DNA from: PMG-095 sp049324695
GTDB lineage: Bacteria; Myxococcota_A; Polyangia; Polyangiales; Polyangiaceae
DNA length: 64,000 nucleotides
Direction: 5' to 3'
Assembly: GCA_049324695.1 (NCBI GenBank)
Contig: JBMOMJ010000059.1
Span: forward strand, 186,001 to 250,000
A model generated the notes under the pieces. That model was not told the DNA's origin and did not search any database. It worked only from the letters and a program-made list of their open reading frames with translations. Positions 18,401 through 26,132 of the stretch are shown here, in pieces; positions within the stretch are counted from its first letter, which is position 1; the number at the start of each line of letters is the position of its first letter. The position numbers and the translations under genes were made by a program.

Positions 18401-19472
18401 AGGCAAAGATCTTGAAGGGGCGCCCGCTCTCTTGAGTCAACTCGTGCAGAAGAATGGCGAGTGAATACACTTCTTCGCCGGTCGCGCAGCCCGGAACCCA
18501 AACCCTGAACGGCGCGTCCTGGGGACCGTTTCGCAAGAGCTCTGGCAGCACCTCCTTCTCGAGCACGTCGAAGGCTTCCTCGTTGCGAAAGAAGCGAGTC
18601 ACGCCAATGAGCAGATCCCGATATAGGGAGTCGAGCTCCTTGTGTTCGCCGCGCAGCTTCTCGACATAGGTGTCGATGTCGTCGACCTGAGCGAGTTGCA
18701 AGCGACGTTCGATACGGCGCGTTACCGTGCTGGGCTTGTAGTGCGTAAAGTCGATGCCAAACTCTTGCTCCAGCATTCCATATACAGCCTGCATGCCATG
18801 CTCGGCGGCCGTGCCCCCGTCCCCCGAAGTGCCGACACGATGGGTATGCTCGAACAACACCCCCGGCATGTCTTGCGGCGGCACCACGTAGTCCGCAACG
18901 CCCGCTTCACGCGCGGTCTTCGGCATACCGTCGAATTGCGCGCTCTCGACGTCTTGAACGACGACCAACCCACCGGCTTCGTGCACGGCGCGAATGCCTC
19001 GCGAACCGTCGCTGCCTCCACCGGAGAGGACCACTGCGATCGCACGCGGACCACAATCCTGCGCGAGCGAGCGAAAGAACACATCGATAGGAAGGCTCAG
19101 CTCCTGGTCGCGATCGCGTTCGCTCAGGAGCAGCCGCCCGCCAGAGATGATCATCTCTTTCTTGGGCGGCATCAGATAGATGTGGTTCGCCTCCACGAGC
19201 ATGCCGTCTTCCACTAGCTGCACAGGCATCGTCGTGCGGCGCGCCAGAATCTCATCCATCAAGCTCTTGAAATCCGGGGACAAGTGCTGCACGACGACGA
19301 AGGCCATGCCGCTCGATTTCGGCACGTTGTCGAAAAACCGTTCGAGCGCTTCGAGTCCGCCGGCAGATGCGCCGATCCCAACCACGTAAGGCGAGGTGCT
19401 ATGGCTGTCGTTTTGGAAAAGCCGGGGGTCGTCCGCCGGGTCTATGGTGGTTTCCAATCCGCTCAGTGACAT
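15414..19472 (-). CDS. CheB-CheR-PAS hybrid histidine kinase with receiver
   Basis: This 1352-residue protein has, in order: a CheB methylesterase domain (~28-210) with Ser36 in GIGASAGGLEAL, VVQHLSPDF and SGGGSDGSRG; a CheR methyltransferase (~235-500) with PGCATGEEVYSLAI; a Glu-rich coiled coil (~650-740); two PAS domains (~745-990); HisKA with AMLSHELRNPLGAV; HATPase with NLLSNAAKYT and GGLGVGLTLV; and a C-terminal receiver with VVIEDNQDSRE, VDIGLPGLDG and LVKPVD. This composite is known in several phyla. No chemoreceptor or che cluster is adjacent, so its input and output are unknown. Confidence 0.95.
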   Translation of the reverse strand: MSLSGLETTIDPADDPRLFQNDSHSTSPYVVGIGASAGGLEALERFFDNVPKSSGMAFVVVQHLSPDFKSLMDEILARRTTMPVQLVEDGMLVEANHIYLMPPKKEMIISGGRLLLSERDRDQELSLPIDVFFRSLAQDCGPRAIAVVLSGGGSDGSRGIRAVHEAGGLVVVQDVESAQFDGMPKTAREAGVADYVVPPQDMPGVLFEHTHRVGTSGDGGTAAEHGMQAVYGMLEQEFGIDFTHYKPSTVTRRIERRLQLAQVDDIDTYVEKLRGEHKELDSLYRDLLIGVTRFFRNEEAFDVLEKEVLPELLRNGPQDAPFRVWVPGCATGEEVYSLAILLHELTQESGRPFKIFASDVHRGSLEQATRALYEEDAIGNVSPERLKRYFLPRGRSYQVVPDLRQTVVFAHHNVIKDAPFTRVDLVSCRNMLIYLQPPAQEKVLSLFHFALNRGGMMFLGPSESLGHLDHDFETIHKTWRIYRKFSDSRTSVDRRMAPPRKSSGVRFGTGLGVSPLAAPGAGRHSVSQLLGTYDALLDELMPPSLLIDDHGELIHTFSGATRFLKLREGRQGLDVYEMVDPELKMLLVSGVQRALKENAAIVFEGVRTEEGMHKVTVRRIHNKRAPVAHVLISFESEADTAERTPLPQIEIDIRQVSREQLGAIEAELTRTKENLQAATEELETSNEELQAANEELLASNEELQSTNEELQSVNEELYSVNAEYQRKIADLIELANDMDNLLSSTDIGTIFLDRELKIRKFTPQISESFKLLPQDIGRPIETFTYAVDHPELNEDLKRVLATGERVERELRDRHGRAFFLRILPYRAKGSVDGVVLTLIDVSGLKAAEDALFHERYLLNSLLHSIPDAIYFKDARGRFIRTNPPMAERLGLSDPRQAAGKTGFELSSHEAALAVHEQDEIVLRSGTAQHYRLEKRERPDGGVEWDLVTRLPLTDSASRIVGIIGIFRSVTEQKRAEEKINDAVRRRDEFLAMLSHELRNPLGAVVSAAALMKNGSEPARGKLLDIIERQAQQMARLLDDLLEASRVTQDKIELRKTIVDLRNVVKDAIDAMKNSIHARGLELAVEIGDEPLYVDGDPARLQQISVNLLSNAAKYTPRGGHVGVRVQREDGAAMIRVRDDGMGIPKEMLDSVFDLFVQSSRTLDRAEGGLGVGLTLVRGLVAKHGGSVSARSDGPGKGSEFSVRLPIASQPQHSEVGAPSSVPKLARGARVVVIEDNQDSREMLCALLSHAGLDCKSSDNGATGVALIEEFKPLVAIVDIGLPGLDGLEVARRVRANPEHKNIYLIALTGYGQRTDREMALRAGFDEHLVKPVDFATLTRVLGTSKEVSSSAN

Positions 19473-19670
19473 TGACTTCGATGCGGCAGAGCACCAACCG
19501 TGCCATGGTCACCGAAATCCCAAGAAACCAGGCTAAACGCGGCGCCAAACGGGCAGCAACGGCACGATCAGCCCCAAGCGTACGCGGCAACAATGCCCAA
19601 TCGTGGCAGTGTGCCACATGGGCGGCCTCGTAACCGATTGGGTAGCCGCCAACTCAGCTTCGGCGTGCGC

Positions 19671-20723
19671 TCACGGGACCAGCTCTTCGTCGGGAAGCAG
19701 CTTCGGAATGTAACGCACTATTTTTCCTGCACCGGCTCGATACAGCGCGTCTGCATCGAAGTCCACTTCCTTTTCCGCGGTGGGATCGATTTGAAACAGC
19801 CCTGCATCCAAGTTGCCCGATAGCTGCTCCGTCTGCACCTTCCGCAAGTCAGTTCCGGGGCGGTTGCCATCCACGTTGAATACGAAGCCATCGCGCTGCG
19901 CCACCACCGATCCGGGTTTGATGCTCATGCCGCACGACGGAACCAGATGGATCTGCACCTTCTTCTGACCGCTCGAGAGCGGAGCGACGCGCAGACGCCG
20001 AAAATCCTTTCCCTTACTCGCGTCGTACAAATGATCGAGACAGGTTTCCACGCCGAAGCGGATCCCAGCGAGGTCGAAGATCCCTGCGCCGTCATGATTG
20101 TGTTTCTGGAGCTCGAGGTTTTCCTCCGGCTTGGAGATTCGCGGAGGCCCGGTAACCGTACCCGAGGTGAGCCCACGGGTGGCTTTCGTAGGATCGAGGA
20201 AGTCGACACCTGACACGACCTTCTTCATGACCGTGCGCGCGTGCTCCGAAGCGTCGCCGTCCTCGAACCCGCCCTTTTGCACCAAAACGAAGTTGTAGAT
20301 CTCTTTGCGCTTCGTAGCGTCCACCTGATAGGCGTCTTCCGAGAACAGCTTTCGCAGCATGCGCTCGCCGAAGTCGGGATGATCGTGAGGCGAAGAGTTT
20401 CCCAGGATCGAGCCAAACACGAACACCCAGTCCCGCCAGGTATCCGCTTTGACGATCTTCTGCAGTCCGCCGATGACCGCGCTCACTTGGCTCATGGAGT
20501 AGGCCCCATTCGGGCCGCGAAAGAAGAACTCCGGCGCGACGAAGATCTTGAGACAGGTGGCCAGGGAAGTAGCGCACAAGCGAGCGGTCTGGATGGCTTT
20601 CCGCATCAGCTTGACCCGATTGAGCATGTCGGCGTGAAGATCGTTCTCCAAGCCCATATACTTGGTAGTCAGCGCAGAGGTCTTGATCTCGTACCCCAGG
20701 AACTCCACGTAACTATAGGCCAT
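19671..20723 (-). CDS. Carbon-nitrogen hydrolase (nitrilase-like) family protein
   Basis: The 350-residue product has features of the nitrilase superfamily: IFVAPEFFFRG (candidate catalytic Glu, residue ~65), WVFVFGSILGNSS, and GIRFGVETCLDHLY (candidate catalytic Cys, ~residue 230). A basic stretch between them could hold the Lys. The overall sequence is divergent, so substrate cannot be assigned; amidase or nitrilase activity is possible. It stands alone between the hybrid kinase and the Cys-rich protein, with all three on the same strand. Confidence 0.65.
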   Translation of the reverse strand: MAYSYVEFLGYEIKTSALTTKYMGLENDLHADMLNRVKLMRKAIQTARLCATSLATCLKIFVAPEFFFRGPNGAYSMSQVSAVIGGLQKIVKADTWRDWVFVFGSILGNSSPHDHPDFGERMLRKLFSEDAYQVDATKRKEIYNFVLVQKGGFEDGDASEHARTVMKKVVSGVDFLDPTKATRGLTSGTVTGPPRISKPEENLELQKHNHDGAGIFDLAGIRFGVETCLDHLYDASKGKDFRRLRVAPLSSGQKKVQIHLVPSCGMSIKPGSVVAQRDGFVFNVDGNRPGTDLRKVQTEQLSGNLDAGLFQIDPTAEKEVDFDADALYRAGAGKIVRYIPKLLPDEELVP

Positions 20724-20905
20724 CGCCGACTCCCACTGCCCTGCAGCCCTTCACACGGGTGCTGGTGCGTATTAGCGCGCGCGAATCCGTCCCTTCGCGC
20801 GCGCTCACCGCAGCTTGGTACCGCGCCGCTCACGGAAACGCAAAAAATCGGCCGTGAGCGGAGGAGCAGGATCGGCGGCTCTAAGTCGACCGCGATGACG
20901 ACGCC

Positions 20906-21799
20906 TCAACCGCGACGACGGCGGCGATTGATCATCACGCCGAGCATGGCCAAAGCGCCCAGAGCCATGCCGCTACCAGCGCCTGTTTCAGGGCTGAACG
21001 CGCAGCTCGCGCGGGTGGTGGTCTTGGAGCCATCGTTATTGGTCGTGGTGATGCTCCCGTTGCCGTTCACCATCACGTCCACGGAAACGTCGATGTTGAA
21101 CGAGAACTCCGCCGCCAGCTGATCCGCGCAGGCTCGCAGATCACTCGCCTCGATGAATTGCCCATCACAGAAAATCGCGCCGCCCTTGTTTTGACACGAC
21201 GTGGTGCAGGTGTTGACGGTTTCGGTCTGACAGCTCGTATAGTTGTCGGTTTGGCAGCTGAGCACACAGTCGCGAGTCACCTCCTCGGTGCACACGTTTT
21301 GCACTATGCTGGTGCACTTGGTGGTGCAGTCCGTAGACTGATCGCTGCTGCTGCTACTCTCACAGCGCGCTTGACAGTCGTGTGAGCAACTTCTGCCGCA
21401 CGCCCCTCGATTGCCGCCGAAACGACTCTTGGAGACCGCGTCGTTGGTACAGCTATCGGTACACTTGCTGACGCACACCTCGTGCGAGCTCTTGCTCGCG
21501 ATGGTCTCGCACTCCTTCATGCACGAGTCAGTTTGCGTCTGCGTGCATGTCGTGGTGTCCGACACAGTGCAGCTCTGGCTACACATTGAGTAGGTCTTTT
21601 GCGCGCAGACTTGCTCTGTGGACGTAACGCTGCACGTCGTCATACACTCCTGAATCGGCTTGAATTCGCAGGAAGAAGACGCACTCAAGAAGATGCCACC
21701 ACACTTGTCGAGCGCCTTTCCGTGTGCGGTATTCGGCAACAAGGAGAAGCCCAGCAAACAAACGGATGCACTCAACGCAGTTGTAATTCGAGCGTTCAT
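20906..21799 (-). CDS. Cys-rich repeat surface protein with MYXO-CTERM-like tail
   Basis: The 297-residue protein starts at ATG 21799 with GAGGATCA upstream and has a signal peptide (SVCLLGFSLLPNTAHGKA). Residues ~30-210 are an array of Cys spaced mainly as C-x3-C and C-x7/8-C, rich in Ser and Thr (for example ECMTTCSVTSTEQVCAQKT). The C-terminus reads SCAFSPETGAGSG, then a hydrophobic helix and RRRRRG, the plan of the MYXO-CTERM sorting signal that anchors proteins at the myxobacterial outer surface. Function is unknown. Confidence 0.75.
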   Translation of the reverse strand: MNARITTALSASVCLLGFSLLPNTAHGKALDKCGGIFLSASSSCEFKPIQECMTTCSVTSTEQVCAQKTYSMCSQSCTVSDTTTCTQTQTDSCMKECETIASKSSHEVCVSKCTDSCTNDAVSKSRFGGNRGACGRSCSHDCQARCESSSSSDQSTDCTTKCTSIVQNVCTEEVTRDCVLSCQTDNYTSCQTETVNTCTTSCQNKGGAIFCDGQFIEASDLRACADQLAAEFSFNIDVSVDVMVNGNGSITTTNNDGSKTTTRASCAFSPETGAGSGMALGALAMLGVMINRRRRRG

Positions 21800-22124
21800 C
21801 GTTGATCCTCGACTGGCAAAGTGACCGCAGGCGTTTTCGCCTACCGAGGACATGACTGCACCTAGCGTACCAATGGTGTTCGCCACCCCGCGTCAACTCT
21901 ACCCGGGTGTGCAACAGCGATGAGTTTGTCGGGAAGAACGCTTACTCCAAATGGGTTATTGCGCTCGTGCGCTACATGACGATGCCGGGCGCGCGTGACG
22001 CGCAGCTCTGCCACGATGGGGCCAACTGTCAGCCATAGCGAGTGCCGCCAGACCGCCTGGGTAGCGCCTTACCCAGCGTTCAACTCGCCTGCTTGCCTCA
22101 CTCTGGTAGGCTCGCGTCAATCAC
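21800..22124. other. Intergenic region between divergent genes, no gene seen
   Basis: These 325 bp lie between the leftward Cys-rich gene and the rightward oxidase gene and must contain both promoters. No convincing frame or repeat is seen. Confidence 0.45.
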
Positions 22125-23237
22125 ATGAAAACTCCGGATAGCCTGGACGCCGTCGTGATCGGTGGCGGAGTCGTCGGTCTGTCCGTGGCCAGAGCGCTCG
22201 CGCGGCGAGGGCGCGAGGTGGTCGTACTCGAGGCCGAAGCCGCGCTGGGTACGCACTCGAGTTCGCGCAACTCCGAGGTGATTCATGCAGGAATCTACTA
22301 TGCAAACGGCTCGCTGAAAGCGGCGCTGTGCGTCGAAGGTAAAAGGCAGCTCTACGCTTATTGCGAGCGCGAGGGCATCACCCACACACGGCTCGGCAAG
22401 TTGATCGTCGCGACGCGTGACGAAGAGATCCCTGAGCTCGAGCGCATTCTGGCGCGCGCAGGTGGCAACGGCGTCGATGATCTCGTTTGGTTCAACGCCG
22501 CGGATGTTCGAGCGCTCGAGCCCGAGCTCATCGCCGTTCGAGCACTCTGGTCGCCGTCGACCGGAATCGTCGATAGTCACGCGTTGATGGCGGCACTGAA
22601 GCGCGACGCCGTATCGCATGGTGCCCATGTCGTCACGTCGACGTCGTTGCTCGGCGGTTGCGTCGAAGAAGGTGGTTTCAGTATTGAAATCGGTGGTGCC
22701 GATCGCGCCACGATTCACTGTCGGGCGCTGGTAAACGCGGCTGGGCTCTCTGCTCCCAGCGTCTCGCGCTCTTTGCGCGGTGTGCCCACGCACACGATTC
22801 CGAAAGAGTACTTTGCAAAAGGGCACTACTTCGTGCTCAACGCGCGCTCTCCGTTTAGGCATCTGGTGTACCCCGTGCCGGTGCCCGGAGGCCTCGGCGT
22901 GCACGTGACGCTGGATCTATCGGGGCGGGTGCGTTTCGGTCCAGACGTGAGCTGGATCAGTGGCATCGACTACGCGTTCGAGGAGCAGCGCGCAGCGTCG
23001 TTCTACGCCGCCATTCGCGCCTACTACCCGGCGCTCGCAGATCAAAGCCTCTCGCCGGGTTATACCGGCATTCGCCCCAAGCTCGGCCCTGAAGGCAGCA
23101 CGCACGATTTCATGATTCAGGGTCCGGATGAAACCGGCGTGCCTGGCTTCGTGGCGCTGTACGGCATCGAATCGCCAGGACTCACTGCGTCTCTCGCCAT
23201 CGCAGATCGTGTCTGTGCAGCATTGATCCACGGCTGA
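22125..23237 (+). CDS. lhgO: FAD-dependent oxidoreductase, L-2-hydroxyglutarate oxidase-like
   Basis: The 370-residue protein has an N-terminal Rossmann FAD motif (VVIGGGVVGLSVARALARRG, residues 10-29) followed by EAEAALGTHSSSRNSEVIHA and GIYY, a signature of the LhgO/L2HGDH branch of the DAO superfamily. C-terminal GYTGIRPKL and GIESPGLTASLAI fit the flavin-binding end of this branch. It would oxidise L-2-hydroxyglutarate to 2-oxoglutarate, feeding electrons to the quinone pool. It is a single gene; substrate is inferred from family resemblance. Confidence 0.8.
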   Translation: MKTPDSLDAVVIGGGVVGLSVARALARRGREVVVLEAEAALGTHSSSRNSEVIHAGIYYANGSLKAALCVEGKRQLYAYCEREGITHTRLGKLIVATRDEEIPELERILARAGGNGVDDLVWFNAADVRALEPELIAVRALWSPSTGIVDSHALMAALKRDAVSHGAHVVTSTSLLGGCVEEGGFSIEIGGADRATIHCRALVNAAGLSAPSVSRSLRGVPTHTIPKEYFAKGHYFVLNARSPFRHLVYPVPVPGGLGVHVTLDLSGRVRFGPDVSWISGIDYAFEEQRAASFYAAIRAYYPALADQSLSPGYTGIRPKLGPEGSTHDFMIQGPDETGVPGFVALYGIESPGLTASLAIADRVCAALIHG

Positions 23238-23277
23238 CGCGAGCGCCGACGCGGGTTCGCTGAAACGAGAGCGGGGC

Positions 23278-24672
23278 TCAGGGGTTGAAGTACGGATCCT
23301 TTGCCATGGCTACAGCCGCGGTTTTGACTGCGGGCGTGGAGTCCAGGCGCCAGTCGGCTTCTTTGTTCACGTGGAACCAGACCAGCGCCTTGATGTTGGG
23401 ATACGTGTTCTTGAGCGCCGGCACGACGGCAGCGATCCAGCTCGCTTTGTCGCCGCCTTGTTCGGTCGAGGCGGTCTCCGCGATCATGATTGGCTTGTTC
23501 TTAGTCGCAAGCCCGGGATAGATGCGCCCAGCGATGGCGCTGAATGCCTGCCAGGTTTGCGCGGAGCCCCAGTTGTAGCCATCGAAGCCCATCCAATCGA
23601 CGTAAGCATCGCCCGGATAGTAATTGCTCCACTGGTTCCATGCGTCGCCCGGCACGCTGTCCACGTTTGGGCAAAATACCCAAAGCACGTTGGTTGCTCC
23701 CGCGCTCACAAAGAGATCGTGGATGTGTCGATAGGCGGCGATGTATTTTGCTGCTGCGCTAGCATTGGCGCCATTGTGGTATCCGTCCCACGGGTACCAA
23801 TTTCCGTTCATTTCATGACCCCAACGCAGGAAGAACTTCTGTCCTACGTTCTTGGCCGCGGTCGCACGCGCGCGAATCATCGTGTCGTGTTTGCCAGCGA
23901 TGATGTCATCGAGCGGCACTCCGACTCCGTTTTCCCACGTTTCCCACGTGACCAGCGGGACGCGTCCTTTGGCGAGATCAGCGGGCACACTCGGCACCCA
24001 GTCGGTACTGAAGGCGAAGTAATTGTGGAGGATGGCGAGCTTGCGCCCCAACGTTCCTTCCAACTGTTCGGGAGTGCCTTCACCAACGAACGAACCAAGC
24101 AGTGCGCCCTGCGTGGGCACCAGCAACGAATTCGCTCCTCCACTGGATGCGCCGCCAAACGCTGACGTGCCACCCGTCGCGGTACTGCCACCCTTTGCAG
24201 CGTTGCCCCCAGAAGTGGTCGTGCCGCCCGATGTGCTCGCGCCTCCAAGCGATGAGCTGCCGCCGGAAGCGCTTTTCCCGCCAGTTGATGTCGTGCCGCC
24301 GTTTGATGTTCCGCCGCCATTCGAGTTGGTGCCACCGCTCGACGAAGTGCCGCCGGCCGAAGTCGTGCCGCCAGTTGACGTGGTTCCGCCGGAAGGCCCC
24401 CCGCCAGCACTCGCGCCTCCGCGATCGCTGCCGCCTGCGTTGGCGCCGCCCGATGCTGAGCCGGAACTGCCTCCCTTACCCGCCTGCGTACCGCCCCCCA
24501 TTCCACCGCTTGCCTGCGCTCCACCGTTGGCGTTTGCTCCACTTCCGCCACTTGCGTTGGAGTTGCCCGGATTGCTGCTGCAGCCGAGAATCAGCCCCCA
24601 AGCGAGGGTAATCGTGGTCGTGATTCGTTGAAACCGCACCGACAGAGGTCGCAGTCCAGTGGCGTTCGACAT
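23278..24672 (-). CDS. Lipoprotein with Gly/Thr/Ser spacer and GH26 glycosidase domain
   Basis: The 464-residue product has a lipoprotein signal (ITLAWGLILGCSSN), then ~140 residues of low-complexity GGTTSTGGTTSAGG-type repeats, and a C-terminal GH26 domain (~190-460). The candidate acid/base is in RWGHEMNGNWYPW and the nucleophile in PIMIAETAST; WMGFDGYNWG is also typical. GH26 enzymes mostly cut beta-mannan or mixed-linkage glucan. The spacer would hold the enzyme away from the cell surface. It is a single gene facing the oxidase gene. Confidence 0.88.
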   Translation of the reverse strand: MSNATGLRPLSVRFQRITTTITLAWGLILGCSSNPGNSNASGGSGANANGGAQASGGMGGGTQAGKGGSSGSASGGANAGGSDRGGASAGGGPSGGTTSTGGTTSAGGTSSSGGTNSNGGGTSNGGTTSTGGKSASGGSSSLGGASTSGGTTTSGGNAAKGGSTATGGTSAFGGASSGGANSLLVPTQGALLGSFVGEGTPEQLEGTLGRKLAILHNYFAFSTDWVPSVPADLAKGRVPLVTWETWENGVGVPLDDIIAGKHDTMIRARATAAKNVGQKFFLRWGHEMNGNWYPWDGYHNGANASAAAKYIAAYRHIHDLFVSAGATNVLWVFCPNVDSVPGDAWNQWSNYYPGDAYVDWMGFDGYNWGSAQTWQAFSAIAGRIYPGLATKNKPIMIAETASTEQGGDKASWIAAVVPALKNTYPNIKALVWFHVNKEADWRLDSTPAVKTAAVAMAKDPYFNP

Positions 24673-24759
24673 TCTAGCGTCCCATCGCTTGGCGCAGGAA
24701 AACTGCGCGCAAGTACGCTAGCTAGAAGCTCCCTTAGCGTCTTCGCATTTCTTGGGGAA

Positions 24760-26115
24760 TTACAAGAGCGTCGCGCTGACCTTGCCAGCATCGACCCCAA
24801 GCTCAGTGACTTTGGAGCCCATGATTTTGGCTACGGTGAACAGCGCCTTACTCAGATTTTCGCCCTGAAAATTCCTGTGTTCGTCACCGCGCAGCTTGCC
24901 ATTGGCTTTACCGACGAGAAGCACCGGCCATTCCGCTTTGGTGTGCGTCTTGCCCCAGGCAGTATCGGAGGTAACGAAAATCAGTGAGGCGTCGAGCAGG
25001 TTCGTGGCGCCATACGCGGTGTCTCTGAACTTGATCAAAAGCTCGTTCAAACACTTCATCGCGTAGAGCACGCCCTTGTCCACGCGCGGTTGATTGGACT
25101 GGTCCCCAGCGTCACCGTGGCAGATCGTGTCGTGGAAGTCGTCATTCATGTCGGAGGCCAGGTGACGGTAATAAACGTGTGCCGCGGGCAGCGAAAACAT
25201 GAACGAGAGCACGCGCGTCTTTTGGCACGCGAGCGCCAACGCGGAGAGCTCGACCATCGCCGTGTTCACCGCGGGCGGCGCCTCGTTCTTCGTGTCCTTT
25301 CCCACGCTCGGCGCAGTCGCGCTGCCGCAGACCGCCGGCAAGCCACCCGACGACATGGTCTGTAACCGCGATTCGATCGCGCGGATCGCCTCCAGATGTG
25401 CTTCCACGCGTTGCTTGTCGGCGCTTCCGAGCCGCTTTTGCAGATTGGCGCCGTCCTGAAGCACCGCGTCGAGCACGCTTTTCTTCACGCCAGCGAGCTT
25501 GGTTGCCTGATCGACGCCGCTGGCCGGGGGCGTTCCGCTCATGAACAACCTGGTGAACACGGCTTTCGGATCGAATTCGGGGTTGTTGCGCTGATTCGGA
25601 CCACGATGCGAAACCGTATGAAGCGAGTCTGGATTGCCGGCGGGCGTCGCTGGCGTCACGCCCAATTCGAGCGATCGGAAGGGAGCGCCAGCAGAGATCG
25701 CATCTGCGACGATCTGGTCGATGGACGCCGCGCGCACCGCGTTGCCATTCAGCGGCGCTCCGGTGGTCGCACCAGCAGAACCGGTCGGGTGCTCGTTGCC
25801 ACCAACAACCAGCTTGTTTTCCAGCCCGCTGAGGACCGTCAGGTGTGACTTGAAAGCGGAGAGCGGCTGGAGCTGCGGGCTCAACGTCCACTGCGAACCC
25901 GAGCCGGTTGCAGTCGGTTTCCAACGGCCGGGGAGTGAGCCGTTGCCAAAGAACCAGGTTACGTACAACGGCGAAAGCGCAGTGTTGGTCTGTGCCAGCG
26001 CGGTGCCGCTCTCGTTCAACATGATTTCGAGGAGCGGAAGCGGAATCGTTACGGCCGTGCCGGTCGTCAGCAACCCACGCAGAACAATACGTCGATCCAA
26101 AGCCTTGATGGTCAT
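24760..26115 (-). CDS. DUF1552 family protein
   Basis: The 451-residue protein begins with RRIVLRGLLTTGTAVTIPLP, an export signal with a Tat-like RR start, and continues with the DUF1552 pattern: YVTWFFGNGSLPGRWKP near residue 48 and LSGLENKLVVGGNEHPTG near 95. DUF1552 proteins occur together with DUF1592-type cytochrome-like proteins in Planctomycetes and Myxococcota and are of unknown function. The partner gene lies 17 bp upstream, so the two form an operon. Confidence 0.88.
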   Translation of the reverse strand: MTIKALDRRIVLRGLLTTGTAVTIPLPLLEIMLNESGTALAQTNTALSPLYVTWFFGNGSLPGRWKPTATGSGSQWTLSPQLQPLSAFKSHLTVLSGLENKLVVGGNEHPTGSAGATTGAPLNGNAVRAASIDQIVADAISAGAPFRSLELGVTPATPAGNPDSLHTVSHRGPNQRNNPEFDPKAVFTRLFMSGTPPASGVDQATKLAGVKKSVLDAVLQDGANLQKRLGSADKQRVEAHLEAIRAIESRLQTMSSGGLPAVCGSATAPSVGKDTKNEAPPAVNTAMVELSALALACQKTRVLSFMFSLPAAHVYYRHLASDMNDDFHDTICHGDAGDQSNQPRVDKGVLYAMKCLNELLIKFRDTAYGATNLLDASLIFVTSDTAWGKTHTKAEWPVLLVGKANGKLRGDEHRNFQGENLSKALFTVAKIMGSKVTELGVDAGKVSATLL

Positions 26116-26132
26116 CGGGAATAACGGTCCAA

